Of a DNA stretch of 64,000 nucleotides, positions 32,706 through 40,285 are shown in pieces (position 1 is the stretch's first letter; each line of letters begins with the position of its first letter). Below the pieces are notes generated by a model. That model saw only the letters and a list, made by a program, of their open reading frames with translations. It made no database searches and was not told the DNA's origin. The DNA is taken from contig CAVRBT010000010.1 of the NCBI GenBank assembly GCA_963719275.1, positions 62,001 to 126,000 of the forward strand, in the 5' to 3' direction. Source of the DNA: AC-32 sp963719275 (lineage in GTDB: Bacteria; Actinomycetota; Thermoleophilia; Gaiellales; Gaiellaceae). Both the position numbers and the translations under genes were made by a program.

Positions 32706-34649
32706 GTGGAGGTGATCTGGGAGCCGAGCGACGAGGTGCGTGAGCGCTCGAACGCGCTGCGGCTCGCGCGCAAGTTGGGGTTCGACGACTACGCTTCGCT
32801 CGTCCGCTTCTCGGCGGAGGAGCCTGATCGCTTCTGGCCGGCTGCGATCGAGGACATGGGGCTCGAGTTCTCGCGGCCCTGGGACGCCGTCGTCGACGAG
32901 TCGCGGGGGCCGGAGTGGGCGACCTGGTTCGTCGGTGGGCGCCTGAACCTCGCCTGGAACTGCGTGCACCGGTGGGCCGCCGGGGAGCGCGCGGATGCGG
33001 CCGCGGCGGTCTGGCAAAGCGAGGAGGGCGAGCGACGGTCGCTCTCCTACCGCGAGCTGTCGCACGAGGTGACGCGTCTGGCGGAGGCGCTCGCGGCGCT
33101 GGGAGTGCAGGCAGGTGACCGGGTCGCGATCTTCCTGCCGATGTCGCCGGAGGTCGCTGTTGCCTCACATGCGTGCGCGCACCTCGGCGCGGTGCAGGTG
33201 CCGATCTTCTCGGGGTTCGCGGCGCCCGCGATCGCGGCCCGCCTTCAGCACTCCGAGGCGAAGGTGGTCGTGACGGCGGACGCGTCGCTGCGACGCGGGC
33301 GCGAGGTGCCCATGAAGGCGCTCGTCGACGAGGCGCTGGCGGTCTCGCCGTTGGTCGAGCATGTGGTGGTGTGGCGGCGCCGCGGGGGCGACGCCCCGAT
33401 GGAGGCCGGGCGCGACGTCTGGTGGGACGAAGCGGTCGCGGACGCACCCGGCGTGCTGCCGCCGCTGGAGGTCGACTCGGAGCACCCGTACCTGCTCACG
33501 TACACGTCCGGCACGACCGGCGCGCCGAAGGGCGTGCTGCACGTCCAGGGCGGCTTCCTCGTGTCGATCACACGGGAGGTCGCCTACCAGGCGGATGCGA
33601 AGCCGGAGGACGTGATCCACTTCGTCACCGACATGGGCTGGATCATGGGGCCGTGGGAGGTGGTCGGCGGGATGGCGCTCGGCTGCACGATCGCCTTCGC
33701 CGAGGGGGCTCCGGACTGGCCCGCGGCCGACCGGCTCTGGGGGCTCGTCGAGCAGGAGCACGTCTCGATCCTCGGGCTCTCGCCGACGCTGGTGCGGGCG
33801 CTGATCCCGCACGGCGCCGAGCTGGTGGAGCGGCACGACCTCTCGTCGCTGCGGGTCTTGGTCACGACGGGGGAGCCGTGGAACCCGGAGCCGTACCGCT
33901 GGCTGTTCGAGCACGTCGGCGGGAGGCGCTGCCCGATCATCAACTGCTCGGGCGGGACGGAGGTCGGGGCGTGCTTCCTCTCGCCGACGGTCGCGGCGCC
34001 GATCAAGGTTTGTTCGCTGGGCGGGCCGGCGCTCGGGATGGCGATGGACGTGGTCGACTCGGAGGGCCGGCCGGTGCGCGGCGAGGTCGGCGAGCTCGTC
34101 TGCCGCAAATCGTTCCCGGGGATGACGCGCGGGTTCTGGGGCGATCCCGAGCGGTATCTCGACACGTACTGGCGCCGGCTGCCCGGGATCTGGGTGCACG
34201 GCGACTGGGCGTCGGTCGACGAGGACGGCTACTGGTTCCTGCACGGGCGCTCGGACGACACGCTGAACATCGCGGGCAAGCGGCTCGGGCCGGCAGAGCT
34301 CGAGTCGGCGGTCGTCGCGCACCCGGCCGTGGCGGAGGCTGCGGCAGTGGGGGTGCCGCACGAGGTCAAGGGCGAGGTGGCGTGGGTGTTCTGCGCGCTC
34401 GTGCCCGGCGTCGAGCCGAGCGAGGACCTGGCGGCCGAGCTCCGAGCGCTGGCCGCCGGTGAGCTGGGCAAGGCATTCGCGCCGGAGCGGGTGCTGTTCG
34501 TCTCGGCGCTGCCGAAGACGCGCAGCGCGAAGATCGTCCGCCGCGCCGTCCGCGCGAAGGCCCTCGGCACCGACCCCGGCGATCTCTCGTCGCTCGAGAA
34601 CCCCGAGACGCTCGAAGAGATCGCAGCCGCCGCCGGCGCCGCGCCGTAG
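32706..34649 (+). CDS. AMP-forming acyl-CoA synthetase (acetyl-CoA synthetase-like)
   Basis: 647 aa. ANL superfamily: an N-terminal ACAS-like cap (LNLAWNCVHRWAAG), P-loop TYTSGTTGAPKG, the aryl motif NCSGGTE, hinge GRSDDTLNIAGKRLGPAELES and C-terminal KTRSAKIVRR with the catalytic Lys. Activates a short carboxylate to its CoA ester. GTG 32706 is preferred because TACGCT lies 8 nt upstream; the TTG at 32697 overlaps that box. Shares a divergent control region with the efflux operon. Confidence 0.9.
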   Translation: MEVIWEPSDEVRERSNALRLARKLGFDDYASLVRFSAEEPDRFWPAAIEDMGLEFSRPWDAVVDESRGPEWATWFVGGRLNLAWNCVHRWAAGERADAAAAVWQSEEGERRSLSYRELSHEVTRLAEALAALGVQAGDRVAIFLPMSPEVAVASHACAHLGAVQVPIFSGFAAPAIAARLQHSEAKVVVTADASLRRGREVPMKALVDEALAVSPLVEHVVVWRRRGGDAPMEAGRDVWWDEAVADAPGVLPPLEVDSEHPYLLTYTSGTTGAPKGVLHVQGGFLVSITREVAYQADAKPEDVIHFVTDMGWIMGPWEVVGGMALGCTIAFAEGAPDWPAADRLWGLVEQEHVSILGLSPTLVRALIPHGAELVERHDLSSLRVLVTTGEPWNPEPYRWLFEHVGGRRCPIINCSGGTEVGACFLSPTVAAPIKVCSLGGPALGMAMDVVDSEGRPVRGEVGELVCRKSFPGMTRGFWGDPERYLDTYWRRLPGIWVHGDWASVDEDGYWFLHGRSDDTLNIAGKRLGPAELESAVVAHPAVAEAAAVGVPHEVKGEVAWVFCALVPGVEPSEDLAAELRALAAGELGKAFAPERVLFVSALPKTRSAKIVRRAVRAKALGTDPGDLSSLENPETLEEIAAAAGAAP

Positions 34650-34712
34650 CCGACGTGGCCGTTTCGGCCACGTCGGGGGACTGTCCCCGGCCGTGGCCCG
34701 AAGGGACACGGC
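34650..34712. repeat. Paired palindromes upstream of the RAYT gene
   Basis: A perfect 12-bp hairpin CCGACGTGGCCG / CGGCCACGTCGG with a TTT loop (34650-34676), followed by GGGGAC-T-GTCCCC and then CCGTG / CACGG. REP-type palindromes next to the transposase gene are typical of RAYT loci. The first stem may also serve as terminator of the ligase gene. Confidence 0.55.
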
Positions 34713-34784
34713 TCAGGTGTGACGAAAGCGCGCCGATGTTTCCCAGCGGCCCGAATGCGCAGGTGCCGTCGCTACGTTCGGCTC

Positions 34785-35246
34785 ATGCCGCGGTTGGCAC
34801 GCTGTCTGCTCCCCCAGCGAGGCATCTACCACGTCACGACTCGCGGGGTCGCCCGACAGGCAATCTCGCGTGACGACGACGATCGCCGTCTCTTCCTCGC
34901 GCTGCTCGCGCGAGCGACCCGCCGCACGAACTGGGAGTGCCACGCGTTCTGCCTCATGCCGAACCACCACCACCTGATCGTCGAGACACACCCGGACCTC
35001 CTCTCCGTCGGCCTGCACCTACTGAACGGCCGCTACGCCCAGGCCTTCAACGAGCGGCACGAACGCACCGGGCACCTCTTCGGCGACCGCTTTGCCGCCT
35101 TCGTCATCCGGGACGACGAGCACCTCCGCGCCGCGGTCGAGTACGTCCTACAAAACCCGGTCCGAGCCGGCCTCTGCCGCCGAGCCGACGCCTGGCCGTG
35201 GAGCGGCGCCCGTCGGCATCTATCCTCCCGCCGTGCCGCAGGATGA
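34785..35246 (+). CDS. REP-associated tyrosine transposase (RAYT, Y1_Tnp)
   Basis: 153 aa, one intact IS200/Y1-type HUH domain: GIYHVTTRGVARQ, CHAFCLMPNHHHLIVET with the HUH His pair (about 61-63), the catalytic Tyr in NGRYAQAFNERH (about 83) and YVLQNPVRAGL. RAYTs are single-copy domesticated transposases linked to REP palindromes. TACGTT lies 6 nt before ATG 34785. Its end overlaps the SDR gene by 14 nt in another frame. Confidence 0.9.
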   Translation: MPRLARCLLPQRGIYHVTTRGVARQAISRDDDDRRLFLALLARATRRTNWECHAFCLMPNHHHLIVETHPDLLSVGLHLLNGRYAQAFNERHERTGHLFGDRFAAFVIRDDEHLRAAVEYVLQNPVRAGLCRRADAWPWSGARRHLSSRRAAG

Positions 35247-36000
35247 ACTGACCGGCCAGGTTGCGCTCGTCACCGGCGGCGGTCGCGGAATCGGCGCGGG
35301 CATCGCCCGCGAGCTGGCGGCCGTAGGCGCACGCGTCGCAGTCGCGGCCCGCACGCGTGAACAGGTCGAGGAAGTGGCCCGAGAGATCGACGGACTGGCG
35401 CTCGAGGTCGACGTCAGCGACCGCGCCGACGTCGAGCGGATGGTCGCGGAGACCGAGCGGGAGCTGGGACCGATCCAGCTCCTCGTGGCGAACGCGGGCA
35501 TCGGCGGCCCGGAAGGGCTGACGTGGGAAGTCGATCCCGACGCCTGGTGGAAGGTCTTCGGGGTGAACATGCTCGGCGTCCACCTCTGCTGTCGAACCGT
35601 CATCCCCGGGATGCTGGAGCGCGGCGGCGGCCGGATCGTGATCACCGGGAGCGGCGCCGCGTACCTGCCGGGCGCGCGCAGCACCGTGTACCCGGCGAGC
35701 AAGGCAGCGGTCTGGCGCTACGGCGAGACCCTGGCGAACGAGCTCGAAGGGCGCATCCCAGTCTTCGTCATTAGCCCCGGCCTCGTCCGCACGAAGATGA
35801 CCGAAGGGAACTTCGCCGACGACGCACCGTGGACGCCGCCCGAGCTCGCCCCGCGGCTCGTCCACGTCCTCGCCACCGGCCGGGCGGACGCGCTCGCCGG
35901 CCGCTACCTCCACGCCGAGCACGACGACGTCGAGGATCTGATCCGCCGCGCCGACGAGCTCCGCGAGAACGACCTGAACACGATCCGCCTGCGGCGTTGA
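35233..36000 (+). CDS. Short-chain dehydrogenase/reductase
   Basis: 255 aa. Classical SDR: TGGGRGIGAGIA (NAD(P) loop), VANAGI, GSGAAYLPGARSTVYPASKAA with catalytic Ser, Tyr and Lys, and ISPGLVRTKM. GTG 35233 has TATCCT 6 nt upstream (leaderless pattern), although that box lies inside the transposase gene. Substrate unknown. Confidence 0.9.
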   Translation: MPQDELTGQVALVTGGGRGIGAGIARELAAVGARVAVAARTREQVEEVAREIDGLALEVDVSDRADVERMVAETERELGPIQLLVANAGIGGPEGLTWEVDPDAWWKVFGVNMLGVHLCCRTVIPGMLERGGGRIVITGSGAAYLPGARSTVYPASKAAVWRYGETLANELEGRIPVFVISPGLVRTKMTEGNFADDAPWTPPELAPRLVHVLATGRADALAGRYLHAEHDDVEDLIRRADELRENDLNTIRLRR

Positions 36001-37355
36001 GGGGCGCGGCCGCGGCGGTTCTCTTACTCGTCGTCGCGCTCGTCAGCGGCTGCGGGAGGACGACGAGAGCCCTGGATGCGAAGGGAGGCGGCTTGCCCCC
36101 GCTAGGCCGTCGCTGCGGGACCGCCGCCGCGGGGGTGAAGGCGAAGGTCGGCTGGTTCCGGGCGACGGACGGCGTCCTCCTCGACGGCGCGTCGTTGGGC
36201 GACGGCAAGACCGGGATCGTCCTCGCGCACGAGTCCCCGGCCGACCTTTGCGGCTGGCTGCGTTACGCCAAGGTCCTGGGCGCCGCGCGCTTTCGGGTGC
36301 TGGCGTTCGACCACAGGCACTTCGGGCTGTCGCAGTCGCCGATCGCCGCGGCCAAGTGCGGGCGCTTCTCCAAAGACCTGGCCGGCGCCGTGACCGAGCT
36401 CGAGCACGAGGGTGCAAACAAGGTCTTCCTGATGGGCGCCTCCTTCGGCGGCATCACGAGCATGGTCGCCGGCTCGCGGCTCGGCTCGAAGCTAGCCGGC
36501 GTGATCAGCGTCTCAGGTGAAGAGCAGCTCGCGAACCGCTGCGGCCCCGCCGCTGAGCTCGACGCGCTGGATGCCGTCCCCAGGCTGCGCGCGCCGTTTC
36601 TGATCCTCGGCTCGCGCGACGACGGCTTTCTCCCGCCCACCGACGCGCGGGCGCTCCTGCGGCGAGCCGGGTCGCCGCGCAAGCGGCTCGTCCTCCTCCC
36701 GGGTGGGTACCACGGCTGGGACATCCTCGAGAATGCTCCCTACCGCGCCCGGGCGAACGCGATCGTCCAGGCCTTCCTGCGACGCTCTACGATTAGGTTT
36801 TCGACTGATAGTCTAAAACCAGAAGATGCGGATCGCGCTCGCGCAAATCAACACCACCGTCGGCGACCTCGACGGCAACCGCGCCCGGATCCTCGAGGCG
36901 ATCGACGAGGCCTTAGGCGCCGAGGCCGACCTCGTCCTTCTCCCCGAGCTCACCGTCACGGGTTACCCGCCGGAGGACCTGCTGCTGCGCCCGGGGTTCG
37001 TGCGCGCGGCGCGCGAATCGCTGGACGAGATCGCCCGGGCGACGCACGACGTCGTCGCGCTCGTCGGCTTCCCCCACCTCGATCGAGACCTCTACAACGC
37101 CTGCGCCGTCTGCTCCGGCGGCCAGGTCAAGGCGATCTACCGCAAGCGGTTCCTGCCGAACTACGGCGTCTTCGACGAGGACCGCTACTTCGCGCCCGCG
37201 CGCGACTGCCTGCTCCTCGAGCTCGGCGGCACGCTGATCGGGCCGACCATCTGCGAGGACATGTGGCAGCCGGGCCCACCCGCCACCGACCTGGCGCTGG
37301 CCGGGGCGCAGCTGCTGACCAACATCTCCGCCTCGCCGTTCCACGTCTGCCGTGA
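35997..37355 (+). CDS. Lipoprotein alpha/beta hydrolase; frame runs on into nadE without a stop
   Basis: TTG start overlapping the SDR stop (TTGA). Signal peptide with lipobox LVSGC, then an alpha/beta hydrolase of about 265 residues: VLAHESPADLCGWL, DHRHFGLSQSP, nucleophile elbow GASFGG, ILGSRDDGFLPP and the His in PGGYHGWD. The homologous part ends near 36785 (AIVQAFLRR), but the reading frame has no stop there and continues 530 nt into nadE in a different frame as Arg/Pro-rich sequence, to 37355. Likely recent stop loss or a sequencing indel. Confidence 0.7.
   Translation: MRGAAAAVLLLVVALVSGCGRTTRALDAKGGGLPPLGRRCGTAAAGVKAKVGWFRATDGVLLDGASLGDGKTGIVLAHESPADLCGWLRYAKVLGAARFRVLAFDHRHFGLSQSPIAAAKCGRFSKDLAGAVTELEHEGANKVFLMGASFGGITSMVAGSRLGSKLAGVISVSGEEQLANRCGPAAELDALDAVPRLRAPFLILGSRDDGFLPPTDARALLRRAGSPRKRLVLLPGGYHGWDILENAPYRARANAIVQAFLRRSTIRFSTDSLKPEDADRARANQHHRRRPRRQPRPDPRGDRRGLRRRGRPRPSPRAHRHGLPAGGPAAAPGVRARGARIAGRDRPGDARRRRARRLPPPRSRPLQRLRRLLRRPGQGDLPQAVPAELRRLRRGPLLRARARLPAPRARRHADRADHLRGHVAAGPTRHRPGAGRGAAADQHLRLAVPRLP
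36796..36820. promoter_or_regulatory. AT-rich palindrome in front of nadE
   Basis: GGTTTT-c-GACT-gat-AGTC-t-AAAACC: one mismatch in each 11-nt arm, 3-nt centre. It ends 5 nt before the nadE ATG, ideal for a repressor blocking initiation. NAD-synthesis genes are known targets of NrtR/NiaR/NadQ-type repressors; which one is not decidable here. Confidence 0.6.
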
Positions 37356-38544
37356 CCGCGAGCGGAGGGAGATGTTCGCCACCCGCGCGCGCGACAACGC
37401 CTGCTTTGTCGCCTTCTGCAACGCCGTCGGCGGCCAGGACGAGCTGATCTTCGACGGCCATTCGCTCGTACTGGACGAGGAGGGCCACGTGCTCGCACGT
37501 GCGCCGGGGTTCGAGGAGGCGCTGCTCGTGGTCGACATCGACCCGGCGGACGCGGTCGGCCGCCGCCTGCGCGACGTCAGGCGCCGAGCGCTCGCTCGCG
37601 AGCGCGGCGAGACTCCGGACGCCCAGGTGACCGCGCTCGGGCCGGCGCGTGATACTGGAACGCGTAGCGTTCCGGCCCAGCTCGCGCCAGAGCTCGCCGA
37701 GCTCGAGCAGATGCGGCTCGCGCTGGAGCTCGGCCTGCGCGACTACGTCGAGAAGAACGGCTTCCGCGAGATCGTGATCGGCGTCTCGGGCGGGATCGAC
37801 TCCGCGCTCACCGCGGCACTCGCGGTCGAGGCACTCGGGCCCGAGCGCGTCCACTGCGTCTCGATGCCGTCGCGGTACTCGTCGGAGGAGACGCGCCGCG
37901 ACGCACGCCTGCTCGCCGAGTCGCTCGGGACCGACTTCCGCGAGCTGCCGATCACGGACGTCGTCGTCGCCTTCCACACGACGCTCGCCGAGATCTTTGC
38001 CGGCCTCGAGCCCGACCTCACCGAGGAGAACATCCAGGCGCGGATCCGCGGTGTCCTCCTGATGGCGCTCTCGAACAAGTTCGGGTGGCTCGTCGTCGCG
38101 ACCGGAAACAAGTCGGAGCTCTCCGTCGGCTACGCGACGCTGTACGGTGACATGGTCGGCGGCTTCGCCCTGCTCAAGGACGTCTTCAAGACCGACGTCT
38201 TCCGGCTCGCGCGCTACCTGAACGAGCGCGCCGACCGTGAGCTGATCCCGCAGACGATCATCGACCGCGCGCCGAGCGCAGAGCTGCGCGACAACCAGCT
38301 CGACCAGGACTCGCTTCCGCCGTACGACGCCCTCGACCGCGTCCTGGAGGCCTACGTGGAGCAGGACCGCTCGCGCGAGGAGCTCTCGCAGGACGGTTAC
38401 GACGCCGACGTCGTGGAACGGGCACTCGCGTTGATCGACCGCGCCGAGTACAAGCGAAGACAGGCGCCTCCAGGAGTACGCCTCACCCCGAAAGCGTTCG
38501 GGCGCGATCGCCGCACGCCGATTACCAACCGCTGGCGCGGCTAA
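36826..38544 (+). CDS. nadE: Glutamine-dependent NAD+ synthetase
   Basis: 572 aa, two domains. N-terminal nitrilase-type glutaminase with Glu (LLPELTVTGYPPED), Lys (YRKRFLPNYGVFDEDRYF, about 106) and Cys (TICEDMW, about 143). C-terminal synthetase with the PP-loop GVSGGIDSALTAAL (about 318), SSEETRRDA, and NKSELSVGYATLYGDMVGGFA. It amidates nicotinate adenine dinucleotide to NAD+. Complements the NMN adenylyltransferase at 25.5 kb. Confidence 0.96.
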   Translation: MRIALAQINTTVGDLDGNRARILEAIDEALGAEADLVLLPELTVTGYPPEDLLLRPGFVRAARESLDEIARATHDVVALVGFPHLDRDLYNACAVCSGGQVKAIYRKRFLPNYGVFDEDRYFAPARDCLLLELGGTLIGPTICEDMWQPGPPATDLALAGAQLLTNISASPFHVCRDRERREMFATRARDNACFVAFCNAVGGQDELIFDGHSLVLDEEGHVLARAPGFEEALLVVDIDPADAVGRRLRDVRRRALARERGETPDAQVTALGPARDTGTRSVPAQLAPELAELEQMRLALELGLRDYVEKNGFREIVIGVSGGIDSALTAALAVEALGPERVHCVSMPSRYSSEETRRDARLLAESLGTDFRELPITDVVVAFHTTLAEIFAGLEPDLTEENIQARIRGVLLMALSNKFGWLVVATGNKSELSVGYATLYGDMVGGFALLKDVFKTDVFRLARYLNERADRELIPQTIIDRAPSAELRDNQLDQDSLPPYDALDRVLEAYVEQDRSREELSQDGYDADVVERALALIDRAEYKRRQAPPGVRLTPKAFGRDRRTPITNRWRG

Positions 38545-38546
38545 AG

Positions 38547-38640
38547 CACGGGGGAAACCCGGTTTCCCGTGGACCCCCTCGCTGGGTTGACGCGCTCCCC
38601 GCGCAGTCGAGGCTCCGGCGGGCGAAGCCTGCCTCCGCCG
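38547..38640. repeat. Dispersed palindromic repeat, family B, copy 2 (single hairpin)
   Basis: CACGGGGGAAACC / GGTTTCCCGTG (38547-38571) two nt after the nadE stop, followed by a GAGGGGGT-class segment (reverse strand) and a second stem GGCTCCGGCGGGC / GCCTGCCTCCGCC. Its core matches copies 1 and 3. It may serve as the nadE terminator. Confidence 0.65.
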
Positions 38641-38841
38641 AGGTACATCACGCTCGCCCACTGGTGCTTGAGCACGTCAGACTTCAACTGTGGGCATCGG
38701 AGTCCCGAATGCAGGGACTGCGTCTCCCTGCGCGACCGCCCCGTATGGTGGATCGAAGAGATGGGCTTCTCGGGCATGGAGCACGTCGCATCGCCCTGGG
38801 CACCGCGCGTACTGGCCAAACCCGCACGAGCCTGTGCGTAA
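38569..38841 (+). CDS. Doubtful ORF with CGH...CxxC cluster
   Basis: 90 codons. The second half (HWCLSTSDFNCGHRSPECRD then CVSLRDRPVWWIEEMGFSGM) is protein-like with a possible zinc knuckle, but the first 25 codons run through the repeat element and no ribosome site is visible. An overlapping minus-strand frame (38684-38974) is equally open. The stretch 38545-38970 is the least clearly coding part of the window and may be remnant DNA. Confidence 0.25.
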   Translation: MDPLAGLTRSPRSRGSGGRSLPPPRYITLAHWCLSTSDFNCGHRSPECRDCVSLRDRPVWWIEEMGFSGMEHVASPWAPRVLAKPARACA

Positions 38842-38970
38842 CGATAAGTGGCACAAGGCGAAACGCGCTCTCCAGCGGATGCGCGACAAACATCGCCGGA
38901 CCATCCGCAATAGCGCGTCCGTGATACTCCCGCACGGTGACGACCGCAGCCGAGGTGGGCGAGTAGCGCG

Positions 38971-39288
38971 TCATTTCCCGAGCTCGAGCGGCACGGGCAG
39001 CGCCCCCGACTCGAGCAGCTCGGCGACGAGTTCCGGCAGGCAGCGCGGTCCGAAGACCTCCTGCGACCGCCGGAGCTCGTCGGGATTCCACCAGCGGATC
39101 TCGGTCACGTGTCGTCGAGTCCCAGCTCCTCCGCGAGCTCGCGCCGTAACGCCACCTCGTCGCTCTCGCCGGCCGATCCCGCCGCCGGGAGGTGCCCACG
39201 GGAACGGCGGGAAGTCGAAGTGGGCGAGCGCGACGCGGTTGTCCGTGTCCAGCACGAGGGCGCGCACGCCCCGGCGCCACGGCTTCAA
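38971..39288 (-). pseudogene. NUDIX hydrolase, frameshifted and internally deleted
   Basis: TTG 39288 overlaps the mug stop (TTGA). It begins LKPWRRGVRALVLDTDNRVA and reaches PPGGGIG. A single-base shift then moves the rest of the Nudix box (GESDEVALRRELAEELGLDD) to another frame, which stops at TGA. The original frame resumes at HVTEIRWWNPDELRRSQEVF and ends ...LELGK. About 50 residues expected between EELGL and VTEIRWW are missing. Confidence 0.8.
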
Positions 39289-39833
39289 GCCGCGACTTTC
39301 GCCAACGCGCGGAACCAGCGGAGCCGCTCTTCCCACGGCACCGCCGCGTTCGCGGGCGACGTCGACGGCAGCACGAACAGCCGGGTTTCTGCCAGCCGCC
39401 GTTCCTGCTCCCCGAGCTCCGGCCGCTCGCGGAACGCGCCGCGGTAGGCCTCCTTGCCGACGAACGCGATCCACTGCGGCCGCAGCTCCGTCGCTAGGCG
39501 CTCCAGCCGCTCGGCCGCGCCCGCGAAGTCCGCGCTGCGTAGGTCGCCGGAGCCGCGTGTCGTGCGCGGTGCTGCGTTCGTCAGGCCGAGCCCCTCTCGC
39601 AGCACCTCGAACTGCTCACCCGGCTCGTAGAGGCGCGAGCTGAAGCCTGCCGCATGCAGCAGCCGCCAGAAGTCGTTTCGCGGGTTCGCGAAGTGCGCCG
39701 CGGCCGCGGCGGATACTAAGCCGGGGTTGATCCCGCAGAAGACGACCCGGAGCCCCGGCCCGAGGACGTCCGGGACCGCGAATTCAGCGGCAGCGGCGAC
39801 GGGAGCGGCTCCGGGGCGCGCAGGGCCGCTCAT
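39285..39833 (-). CDS. mug: G/U mismatch-specific uracil-DNA glycosylase (Mug/TDG)
   Basis: 182 aa. Mug motifs: VVFCGINPGLVSA (catalytic Asn), HFANPRNDFWRLLHAAGF, and PSTSPANAAVPW near the C-terminus. Removes U or T mispaired with G. The ATG at 39833 is chosen over TTG 39839; no ribosome site is evident. Upstream of, and coupled to, the dead NUDIX gene. Confidence 0.9.
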   Translation of the reverse strand: MSGPARPGAAPVAAAAEFAVPDVLGPGLRVVFCGINPGLVSAAAAAHFANPRNDFWRLLHAAGFSSRLYEPGEQFEVLREGLGLTNAAPRTTRGSGDLRSADFAGAAERLERLATELRPQWIAFVGKEAYRGAFRERPELGEQERRLAETRLFVLPSTSPANAAVPWEERLRWFRALAKVAA

Positions 39834-39914
39834 GCCCAAGCGATCGCGGCCGCCGGATGCCGATCACGCGGCGCGTCCGGCCCCAGCTCGCACACGTCTT
39901 CATGCCGCCTCCTC

Positions 39915-40050
39915 CGCCTTCGGCTCCGTCGCACGGGGGAAACCATGTTTCCCCCGTGAGCCCCCTTCTTCTTCTGAGGGGGCCTCGGCTCCGCCGAGGA
40001 GTTCATGCGGGGGAACCTCCCGGTTCCCCCCTACCCCCTCCACGCGGCAC
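39915..40050. repeat. Dispersed palindromic repeat, family B, copy 3 (inverted)
   Basis: A perfect 12-bp hairpin CACGGGGGAAAC / GTTTCCCCCGTG (39932-39958) and GGGGGAACC / GGTTCCCCC (40009-40030), about 50 bp apart. This is the reverse complement of the order in copy 1, including the flanking GCCGCG-GGAGGGGG segment. Fills the gap between mug and the 63-aa gene. Confidence 0.75.
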
Positions 40051-40051
40051 T

Positions 40052-40243
40052 TCATGCCGCGAGCTCCGTCTCACGCGCGTCGAGCCGTACCTCGAAGAGG
40101 CGCCGCAGCTCCTCCCCCGTGATCCGCCCGAGGCCGCGCGCCGCGCGCTTCGGTTCGAGTCGAACGACCCGCACCGTCGTCTCGTCGACGCCGTAGCAGC
40201 GGAGGTAGCACTCCTGCTCGCTCAGCGGTCGCAGCCGGCGCAC
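40052..40243 (-). CDS. Small hypothetical protein (63 aa)
   Basis: MRRLRPLSEQECYLRCYG...EELRRLFEVRLDARETELAA: basic, soluble, with two N-terminal cysteines four residues apart. GTG has TAGGCT 6 nt upstream, matching the leaderless pattern of confirmed genes here. Ends inside the repeat copy 3 boundary. Function unknown. Confidence 0.6.
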   Translation of the reverse strand: MRRLRPLSEQECYLRCYGVDETTVRVVRLEPKRAARGLGRITGEELRRLFEVRLDARETELAA

Positions 40244-40285
40244 GGCCCGAGCCTAGGCGCAGCCCCGGACGGCACATGACTACGA

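Noticed and set aside
38684..38974. Minus-strand 96-codon ORF overlapping the NUDIX pseudogene stop
   Set aside because: ATGA overlap is attractive, but the downstream two thirds read as shadow and a competing plus frame is equally open; left unassigned.
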